Assembly: GCA_022828595.1 (NCBI GenBank)
Contig: JAKGHH010000002.1
Location: 70,280,383-70,344,382 of the forward strand
Reading direction: 5' to 3'
DNA: 64,000 bases
Source: Nelumbo lutea
Taxonomy: Eukaryota; Streptophyta; Magnoliopsida; Proteales; Nelumbonaceae
Positions 55,903 to 64,000 of this stretch are shown piece by piece (within the stretch, counting starts at the first letter, position 1; each line of letters begins with the position of its first letter). Below the pieces are notes generated by a model. The model was not told where the DNA came from. It saw nothing but the letters and a program-made list of their open reading frames with translations, and searched no databases. Made by a program: the position numbers and the translations under genes.

Positions 55903-56987
55903 AAGGTTTAAAATGTCGATGTCGATGGAAATGTCGCTTACATAGGACATATGTCGGAAATGTTGAGGGGAAATATTGTAAAAATTAGAGACATTATGGA
56001 AATATTATGAAATATGTGGAAATATGCAATGATATTTTGTAAAATGATAAAAGAAGCATTAAGACATATTTCTAGACTACTATCTTATTCCCAACCATTA
56101 TATAAAGCTAAGAAACTAAGATCAATAACAAATTAGTAAATGACGATTTACTGATTTATTACACATTTTGATGTTTTTACAAGGTTATCTGATATTTTCT
56201 TTTCTTATTTTTAATTCTGATTTATTATAAATTCTAATATATTTATTTCACACTTGTAAATAGAAATACATTTATTCTGATTTTTTAAATATTAAAGTTA
56301 TAATACATTATGTTCTATTTTAAATTTAATAATCTGATTCTCTTTTTTGTAGTATTAAGATTATGATAAATCCTGATTTCTTATAAAACTTAATGAATTT
56401 ATTATATTTTTAATACTAAACTTATAATAAATTATGATTTAGTATCAAATTTAATAAATTTATTCTGATTTTTTATATTAAATGTAGAATATGATTTATT
56501 AAAAATTTAATAAACATTTTCTGATTTTAATAAATATTTTAAAAAATACTAACTAGTTAATATTTAATTACTTGAAAAATATTTTATGTTTTATATTATA
56601 AAGTAATTAATTTATTCATTTGTTTTTATATTTTGTTAATTATTTTTTTATAAATATTTTATTTAAAATATTAAATAGAAATTATTAATGGAATAATTTA
56701 TATTAATATACTTATTATAATAATGTAATATATTAATGTACATTAGTTGACATCCTACTGACATTATCAACATCTTGTCGACATTATCGACATCTTGTCG
56801 ACATAATAGGAAAAACTGCCTTTTTTTTTTGGTTATTTGGACCGATTTAGTTGACATTTCCGAAATATAGGAAATGTTGACCGAAATAGTGTAATTTTTA
56901 TATTACCATCCATTTTCATGTTGGTGAGCCTTGACATCGACATATGTCCGGCGACATTAGCGACATTTCGCGACATTTGAAACCATG
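55903..56987. mobile_element. Mutator-like element, 1085 bp, with near-perfect 9-bp TSD
   Basis: Flanks TTCTTTCCC (55894-55902) and TTCTTTCCT (56988-56996) match at 8 of 9. The element starts AAGGTTTAAAATGTCGATGT and ends GCGACATTTGAAACCATG; inverted similarity continues with CGACAT/ATGTCG words (ACATATGTCGG against GACATATGTCCGG). The centre is very AT-rich, with a small cluster of CATCTTGTCGACATTATCG units at 56760-56805. The termini match the MITE group at 4988 and 29574. No transposase is encoded. Confidence 0.65.
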
Positions 56988-57198
56988 TTCTTTCCTGATT
57001 CTTTCTTCCTTACTAGCAACTTCTCCTGACATCATCCATGAATTGATCCCAGGTCCTAATCAATCTTGCTTCCTAGCTTCTTCTGAGTTACTAAATTGTC
57101 CCCAACTTTCTGATTAAAAAAAAAGCTGTAATCTCTTCCAAAAAATGAACCAATGTTGGTGCCTTCATTGGTCTTGCTTCCTGATTCTTCTTAAAATA

Positions 57199-57217
57199 CT
57201 CTCTCTCTCTCTCTCTC
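57199..57217. repeat. (CT)n microsatellite
   Basis: About nine CT units in intergenic DNA. Confidence 0.8.
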
Positions 57218-57347
57218 CTATTTGGTCCCTCCATGATTTTACGACCTCCTTTCTAATTGTTTGGGATGGAGATGTGTTTTTTTCTTTTCTTTTTTTTTTT
57301 GATCAGCAGGAAATAATTTTGTTGATGCAAACTTAGAAATTAAAAGA

Positions 57348-57618
57348 GGTTGGGTGTAATTTCCACACCAAACAACAAAAGATTACATAATACATATTTG
57401 CCCAAAAAATTTGCTGTTCTTCTCTCCCACTTGAAAGAGACATTTAACTCCCTCACTAATCTTTCAATCTCCCTAAATTTGTGCCGGAAGACCCAAGGGA
57501 TCTATGTACTGCATCTTGTCCAAGAGATGACTACTTGAGAGTCCCCTTCCACCTCTAGATTGTGGACACCCAATTGTTTAGCAAACCTTAACCCCTGCAG
57601 TAAACTGATCAGTTCTTC
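57348..57618 (-). pseudogene. LINE RNase H fragment (minus strand)
   Basis: The minus strand reads EELISLLQGLRFAKQLGVHN then LEVEGDSQVVISWTR, the central part of a plant RNase H-like (RVT_3) domain with the Glu and Asp positions recognisable. A second block (FREIERLVRELNVSFKWERR, then TANFLGK) follows after a stop and corresponds to the domain's C-terminal end. No RT or zf-RVT region adjoins it, so it is an isolated relic. Confidence 0.6.
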
Positions 57619-58188
57619 TGTCACAACACCCAGTTGTTTGGGATGGAGATATGTTACATGGGACCAAAGAAAAATCCAACTGGATGGAACCATTTTCTTT
57701 AATTTTGAAGGATTTTATGTGGACTCTGTGAAAGTAATGTGGGACTTGTAACTGAGGTAGAGGTAGAGACAATTATGAACCTAAACCCTCTGTTACCGGT
57801 ATAAAACTCAATGTTTGTATTCTAAGAGCTTTAATTTTGATTTAATGGGCAGAATATTAACTCGAATCTGCATTATTATCTGGTACTGAATACACTATAT
57901 GTCTTTTGTAGTGTTTTTCTTTCATCAATATAAAAGCTATCTCATACCACTCTGACTTAAAAGATGACTCCCAGTAATGTAAGCACATTCTGTGTTCATG
58001 ATACATGTAGTTGACCAGATTTACTCAATTGTGGATTGTGTAAATAATCATTTTGTTTTATGTTTTCATCTAATGAAATCCTGTGATCATATTTCATAGT
58101 GCCACCTTGCTACCTGGATAGGCGCTAAGTGTTCAGGGGTTTGGCTTGCCAAAAGCATCATGGAACAGGAACAGAATCATAAATGAAT
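57619..58188. other. Intergenic stretch, nothing recognised
   Basis: AT-rich DNA between a LINE fragment and a long direct repeat. No motif-bearing frame or TIR pair is visible. Confidence 0.4.
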
Positions 58189-58416
58189 ATTAAACCACAT
58201 AAACAATAAATAATAAAGTGAAAATAAGAATTTAAAGAAAACTTAGAAAATTGAAGTGTTGAAACCTTATTGGATCTGTCTTATCTCATGATACCTTGTC
58301 TTAGTCTAAGAATGCTTAGTGCCAACATACTTCTTGCTTACCTCAACTTAAATTATCATCAATATTCCACAAGGAGTGTTGTGCTAGGTGCCAACTGCCA
58401 AGTGCCAATTTGTCTA
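58189..58416 (+). repeat. 228-bp direct repeat, copy 1
   Basis: It starts ATTAAACCACATAAACAATA and ends GCCAATTTGTCTA. The copy at 60240-60470 differs at about ten positions by eye. A 60-codon open frame common to both copies has no recognisable domain. Confidence 0.8.
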
Positions 58417-59181
58417 CGGGCACACTTGATGTACATTAAACATTTATTTTAAATGAATGAAAGTACATAATTGATTCATGTTATACTTGGTATGTTTCTG
58501 TGTAATTACCCTTAAATTGGACACTTATGAGACTCGTGTTAGTTTAGAATGTTCTCAGCTGTTAGATAGATTTGGGGTGGTTTATCCTACCAAGGCTGAC
58601 ACTAATGTGCTGCCAAGTCGGTTGGGGTGGCTTGTCTCAGCTATCAGGGTTAGACCCGAAGCACAAGTAGTGTGTGTTTGCTTGAAACACTAAACCCAGA
58701 CCAATTTCCAGTTATGCCCTGGACCTTGGAGACTGATGGGCAAAACTGGAAAGTTACACCTAACCCCTAGACTCGATTATGGTACTGCACTAAGTGTTGG
58801 ATTAAGCTGTCTTTAATATGCCAACCAGTGAGATCCTTTGGGGGTCAAAACCTAGGTATGTTGGGGCAGTTTGAGAATTCACTTGAGTGGGTGATCATAG
58901 TGAATGGATCAGCCTCTTTGTCGAACAAAGTGAATGATCGGGGATTGCACTATCTCTAATGGAAACCTAAAACTACTGGCAGTTGATTTCAAACTTGTTT
59001 GATATTTGTTTTGCAAAATATATTTATATGATATATATATTATGTTTTATGGAAAAGGTTTGCAAAATGTTTTAATTCCCGGGATCCATCCGAGCAGAGA
59101 GTGCAACATTGTACCTTGCAGCCGATGGAGAGGTTTTCTCTTGTCGAACAGTGTTTGATCATTATGGGTTGAGAGGTTAAG
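58417..59181. other. Intergenic stretch between the direct repeats
   Basis: No supported gene. The GGGATCCATCCGAGCAGAGA and GGGGTGGCTTGTCTCAGCTA segments have higher GC than the surroundings and might be parts of a retroelement, but no domain is recognisable. Confidence 0.35.
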
Positions 59182-60239
59182 TGTAAGACCATTTAGGACT
59201 TTTTATACCTGATGGGCTAATCTCACTTAAGACTATAGTCCTTGGGCCTTCATAATCTCACTTAAGACCATTTAGGACTTTTTATACCTGACTGGATTCA
59301 AGGACCATTTAGTGTAAATGTTGGGCACATTAAGAGCCCATACTAATGGACTCAGGGGTTCACTGTGTTCAATAGTGAATTCGGCCAAGCCTTGTAATAG
59401 AGGCTAGGCTGGACCCATGTGGCTTTTGTGAGATCAATGTTAGTGTCCCATGCCATACAAAGAGAGCCAAGTTAGCCAACAATTAAAATGGGAAGTGAGC
59501 TTGCAAGCTTAATGGGCTTAAGGCCCATAATTAACTGAATTAATTAAGAAGTCACATGACAGCTTAAGCAGCCATGTGACTTGGGCGAATTTGGGTATGT
59601 ATATGGGTTTGGATCAACAAGAGGATAAGAGGATAAGTCTTATCCACTTAAGAGTTCATATCCAAATAAAAATTTGGATCAAAGACTCCTCCTAATAGGA
59701 TTAGGAGAGCTGATCTTTAAGTCTTATAAATAGAGGGAGCGAACTGCTTCAATCTTCACCTTTCTGCATTCAGTTCTCTCCCTTTATTCCTGCCGTCCAA
59801 CTCTAATTTGATCTCCAGTTTCTTGGACTGATAGAGATCAGTTCCTACCTCTGATTTTGCTAGAAAATCATATCTGATTTCATGCTCACACTCTTTGCTT
59901 GATCCTTGCTAAATGATTGCAGTTCTTGCTGAAGGACTGCATTGCTGAACCTGCTTCATCTCAAGCTACGCCATCTTCAGTGTAAGCGGGTTTTGGTACT
60001 CTCTTTGGGCGTGAGCACCTACGTTGGGAACTACACGTGTGGATTCCGTATTAGGTATTGCTCTCCCATTCTTTTGGTTTCAAATCTGGTCCAGTTTGTT
60101 TCAAGAACGATCATTGAAAAATGCAATTTTTCTAAAACTGGGAATACGCTTCCCGGAAGGGAGAAAAGAAATTTTTTGAAAATTTGCCCAGCCACCCTGC
60201 ATGGTTCGGCTATCCATATGATGGATCTCCCTTCCCTTC
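59182..60239 (+). repeat. LTR-like segment with a TATA box
   Basis: It opens TGTAAGACCATTTAGGAC and repeats GACCATTTAGGACTTTTTAT at 59187 and 59265. A TATAAATAG box lies at 59725-59733, followed by a C/T-rich leader (CTTCACCTTTCTGC, CAGTTCTCTCCC) and then GTGAGCACCTACGTTGGGAA. This layout (repeats, TATA, pyrimidine-rich transcript start) is typical of a plant LTR, but no TSD, primer-binding site or internal domain was found. Confidence 0.35.
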
Positions 60240-60470
60240 ATATTAAACCACATAAACAATAAACAATAAAGTGAAAATAAGAATTTAAAGAAAACTTAGA
60301 AAATTAAAGTGTTGAAACCTTATTGGATCTGTCTTATCTCATGATGCCTCGTCTTAGTCTAAGAATGCTTAGTGCCAACATACTTCTTGCTTACTTCAAC
60401 TTAAATTATCATCAATATTCCACAAGGAGTGTTGTGCTAGGTGCCAATTGCCAAAGTGTCAATTTGTCTA
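60240..60470 (+). repeat. 228-bp direct repeat, copy 2
   Basis: It matches 58189-58416 from ATTAAACCACATAAACAATA to CAATTTGTCTA, with small differences (GCCAAAGTGTC in place of GCCAAGTGCC). The flanks on both sides differ from copy 1, so exactly this block is duplicated, about 2.05 kb apart. Confidence 0.8.
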
Positions 60471-60700
60471 TACCCATTGCTTTTCAAATTATCTATTTAA
60501 ACTGGTGCTTGAGAAGAAACTTGCAAAATGAGAACTATTGATAACTAAAATTGTCACTGAAAAGTCTTGAACCTTTTATGCTCATGAAATAATAATATAA
60601 GTAGATTACCTTAATAGAATTTGTTTGGAAAAAACAAACAAACAGAGAAATTCCCCCCTCTCTCTCTTAGGCAGTAGGCACATCATCCGCACATGGAAAG

Positions 60701-61560
60701 ATGTTTCAATGGAGAATGGCTACTGAACAAAACTCCATGACCCCTGAAAAGCCGAACCCTCGATACAATAGGGACTTGCAAGGGGACTCTGAAGATGTGG
60801 AAGAGGATGAAGTGGATCAGTCGTCGAGCATAGGTAGCCCTGAGTCAACAAAGGCCTGTAACTTCACAGACCTTGAGGTCTTTGGAACTAAACTCCTATT
60901 TAGTGAAGAAGCTAGTACAAAAGTCCTGGAAATACATGAATCAGGGAACGATGACTCTACTACGGAATGTGGGAGACCTTTAGATGATTCTCAGAGAGAG
61001 GAGAAAGCAGAAATAGTTCAAGAACAAAGGTAGGGTAGCTGTCTTAAGGAGATGGAATTCCATTGTCAACCAAACGGGGAACAACTTGAGGAACAACTCC
61101 CCCCAGCTGCATAAGTGGTTAATGAACCTAAACACGAACCATCAAGGATTGTACTTGGAGGGACCGATGGAAACCAGCATCAGGATCAAGGAGTTTCTTC
61201 CCCCTTCCCCCCCTCTAATTCTCTCTTCCTCCCCACTTTACTTTCAAAACTCTTTTGACTTTGACCTTTGTAGTAATCCTCGGCCTTTGGTTTTTGCAAA
61301 TCCAGCCATTGAAACTTCATCGGTGGAAGACAATGACCCTTGTGCGGCAAGAATAGAAATTGGGGGAGGAGATAAAGACGGGGTGGGGGAAGTAATCCTG
61401 AATGTGACTCAAGAGAAGGAATCTGAGAAGAAAGAAAAGAAAAAAGGAACTATTGTAGTTGCAGAAGAAACGGGGAAGGTACCTAGCGTGTTAGATGAGA
61501 AAGAAGATGATTGCAGAGAGCCAACCAAACTGAAAGGGAAGGAATAAGAAGAAGCTGGAG
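60701..61560 (+). pseudogene. Probable LINE-1 ORF1 C-terminal part
   Basis: Two adjoining frames (60701-61033 and 61086-61547) encode acidic, Ser/Glu/Lys-rich sequence (EDVEEDEVDQSSSIGSPEST; KESEKKEKKKGTIVVAEETG) without a recognisable fold. The position immediately 5' of an ORF2 endonuclease on the same strand suggests the low-complexity C-terminal half of a LINE ORF1 protein. A DUF4283 domain and zinc knuckle are not seen, so the element may be 5'-truncated. A 5' UTR or host sequence cannot be excluded. Confidence 0.4.
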
Positions 61561-61749
61561 GAAAGTTCACCAAAGGGAAGGTCTATCTTAGAAAGGAGGC
61601 AGGAGATGACGAAAACAGAAAAAGGAGAATGAATGAGGTGGAAAAGTTAGCATGTGGAGTATCCTTTGAGAAGACGGTAAACAGGAAGAGGGAGAAAAAG
61701 AGAGGAAACTAGGATTTGGAGTTAGGGAAGGGTCTAAAAAAAGAGTGGA

Positions 61750-64000
61750 ATGAAGATTCTATGTTGGAATATAAGAGGATTAGGGAGTGCAAAGAAAAGG
61801 AGAATCATTAGGAATGTGATAAAAACTGAGAGACTGGTAATAGTCATACTCCAAGAAACAAAAATTTTGAATCTGGATCGGAGATGGATAAGAAGTATCT
61901 GGAGTAACAGGGGACTAAGTTGGTCTTTCGCCCCATCTTGGGGTGCCTCGGGTGGTATCCTTACAATTTGGAAGAACGAGGAAGTTGATTGTCAAGAGGA
62001 GTTGATAGGACAATACTTAGTTTCAATTAAAACCAAGAGGATGAGTGATGGAAGGGATTAGGTAATGACTAATGTGTATGGCCCGAACTCGTATTGAGAG
62101 AGGGATACATTCTGGGGAGAGCTAGCTGCAGTCAAGGGCCTATGGGAGGGCCCATGGTGTTTGGGAGGGGATTTCAATGTGATAAGGTACACAAATGAGA
62201 CAAACAACTCCAATCAGTCCATAACAACAAGTATGAAACATTTCAATTCCCTGATTGAGTCCCTAGAACTAAGAGAACCTACTTTGTTATAAGCCGCTTT
62301 CACCTGGTGAAACCTTCAGGAAAGTCAAGTGTGCTCAAAACTGGATAAGTTCCTCTTCTCCATTGATTGGGAGGAGTCGTGGGGAAACTTAACACTAAAA
62401 GCCCTTCCTAGAGGCTAGAGTAACCTTGTACCATTGTCCCCTAAGTCTCTACCAAGAAAACCTCATAGGAGGCCCTATACCCTTTAGATTTGAGAATATG
62501 TGGCTGGAAGTTCCGAACTTTATTCAAAAGGTAAAAGATTGGTGGTCAGAAGGTGGAATAAGGGTCAATGAGAAGGGGGTAAGATTCTCCAAGAAGTTGA
62601 AAAGATTGAAGGAAAAATGAAGGAGTGGAATAGAGAAGAATTTGGAAAACTAGAGGTCATAAAAGAGGAATTAGCTAGGAAAATAGAGGAATTGGACCAA
62701 AAGGAGGCCCGTAAAGAGTGTAGGCCAGACGATAGAGTTGAAAGATGGAACTTAAAAGTGCAACTAGAGGAGATCCTAAGGAAGGAAGAAATTTCTTGGA
62801 GACAAAAATCAAGGGGCAAATGGCTCTTGGAGGGGATGGAAACACCAAATTTTTCCATTCCCTAGCAAACGGGAGAAGAAAGAAAAACCAAATCTCCATT
62901 GTAGAGTTAAGGGAAGAGTAGTAAACTCAGAGGAAATTGAAAGGTGCTTTGTGGATCATTTCAAATCAATCATTGCCTCCTCTAATGAAAGCAATTTGGA
63001 CTTGGGAGATTTACAGTGGGATAGAGTGCCATAATCCGAAGCTGCCTTCTTAGAAAGAGCCTTTAGTGTAGAGGAGGTCCATGAAGCAATTTTCTCGATG
63101 GATAGATCTAAAGTTTCGGAACCGGATGGTTTTTCTATGGCTTTCTACCAAGATTGTTGGGAAATCTTGAGAGATGATTTAATGGATGTCTTTGCTGAGT
63201 TCTATCAAAAAGGGGAAATCTCTCCAGGAGCAAATGCAACTTTTATTGCTTTAGTGCCAAAAAAGAAAGAGGGAAAAACACCTAAGGATTGCAGACTGAT
63301 AAGTCTTGTGGGTAGCATGTATAAGATCATTGCTAAAGTTCTGGTTGGTCGGTTGAAGACCGTATTGCCCTTTGTTATCTCTCAGAACCAAGGAGCCATT
63401 GTAGAAGGGAGACAAATAGTGGACCAAATCTTAGTGGCAAATGAGTGTGTGGCAGCTAAGAAAAAACAAGGTAGCAAAGGTTTGATTTGTAAATTGAACC
63501 TAGAAAAAGCTTATGATATGGTGGATTGGTCCTTCCCGTTGAATCTCATGCAAAAGATGGGTTTAGGTGAAAGATGGAGACTGTGGATCAAAGGATGTAT
63601 TAGCTCGGCACATTTTTCTATTCTTCTAAATGGGGTGGCAAAGGACTTCTTCCCAGCTAAAAGAGGACTAAGATAGGGTGATCCCTTGTCCCCGTTCTTA
63701 TTTACCTTTGTTGCTGAGGTTTTGAGTAGACAAATCATCAAGGTTGACGAAGAAAATCAGTTTAAAGGTTGGAGGATTGGTAATTCAGAAGTAGTGGTGT
63801 CTCACCTACAATTTGTTGATGATACAATCATTTTCTATGAGAGTTGTGATGAATCCAATTTGAAGAATCTAAAAAATTTGATGGATAAGTTTCAACAGGC
63901 CTCCAAACTTAAAGTAAATTGGGGAAAAAGTTTGTGTAGCTGGAATAAATCTAGAGGAGGGGGGCATCCAAGCCATGGCAAACTTGCTAGGTTGTGAAGT
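61750..64000 (+). pseudogene. LINE-1 ORF2 (endonuclease and reverse transcriptase), running off the window
   Basis: MKILCWNIRGLGSAKKRR at 61750 and VIVILQETKI are the start of the apurinic-type endonuclease, followed after a stop by VYGPNSY and GGDFNVIRY (about 62070-62190). Next are DKFLFSIDWEESW (62337), PFRFENMWLEVPNF (62475) and the RT region: DRSKVSEPDGFSMAFYQDCW (63098), FIALVPKKKEGKTPKDCRLI, ISQNQGAIVEGRQIVDQIL, KLNLEKAYDMVDW, a GDPLSPFLF block (63678) and the catalytic QFVDDTIIF (63800). At least three stops are present, including one directly before GDPLSPFLF where a glutamine codon would be expected (CAG to TAG type). The 3' part lies beyond position 64000. Confidence 0.82.

Noticed and set aside
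59182..60239. Complete LTR retrotransposon between the 228-bp repeats, with the repeats as LTRs
   Set aside because: The repeats lack TG...CA ends and no primer-binding site, polypurine tract or pol domain lies between them.
1..64000. tRNA or rRNA genes
   Set aside because: I looked for cloverleaf-type GGTTCGA(A/G)TCC arms with matching acceptor stems and found none that held up; the TGGTATCAGAGC site is a retroelement primer-binding site.

Overview
The window is nuclear DNA of a flowering plant. It has long AT-rich intergenic stretches, dense small inverted-repeat (MITE) elements, Ty3/gypsy, Ty1/copia and LINE-1 remnants, and only two host genes I can support: a Dof zinc-finger transcription factor (minus strand, about 10.85-11.8 kb) and a P-type pentatricopeptide-repeat (PPR) gene (plus strand, 50.15-54.9 kb). 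I cannot name the species. No tRNA, rRNA, CRISPR or bacterial-type operon was seen.

Layout. 1-8 kb: a degenerate copia pol fragment split by a small Mutator-like element, an AAGTAAATTAA-rich array, and several TIR elements. 8.4-8.9 kb: a copia 5' remnant with its tRNA-Met primer-binding site. 10.8-12.4 kb: the Dof gene and its ACGTG-rich upstream region. 12.6-28.6 kb: intergenic DNA with Tourist-like, hAT-like and Mutator-like MITEs, plus a gypsy-type solo LTR sitting inside a hAT-like MITE. 28.8-30.85 kb: the 3' part of a LINE (zf-RVT and RNase H) broken by two MITEs. 31.25-33.77 kb: a LINE ORF1 (DUF4283-like domain and zinc knuckle) broken by a 1.8-kb copia-type solo LTR. 34.5-47.5 kb: a minus-strand gypsy remnant whose gag is split by a 10.3-kb plus-strand Tat-clade gypsy element with both LTRs, a degenerate gag-pol, and an antisense gene with two likely introns. 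48.8-57 kb: the PPR gene with a tiny first coding exon and a 1-kb Mutator-like element in its intron, flanked by more MITEs. 57-64 kb: a LINE RNase H fragment, a 228-bp direct repeat pair, an LTR-like stretch, and a LINE-1 running off the right edge.

The main result is that insertion boundaries can be read directly from target-site duplications (TSDs) and interrupted reading frames. A repeat group with AAGG/ATGGTTTTAAAA-type ends recurs at least seven times, carries several different interiors, and is flanked by imperfect to perfect 9-bp TSDs, as expected of Mutator-like elements. Many other MITEs carry TTA/TAA TSDs (PIF/Harbinger-Tourist type) or 8-bp TSDs (hAT type). I saw no novel biochemical system. 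The window is better described as a well-preserved stack of nested insertions around two ordinary genes. All TE family names rest on termini, TSDs and motifs read by eye.
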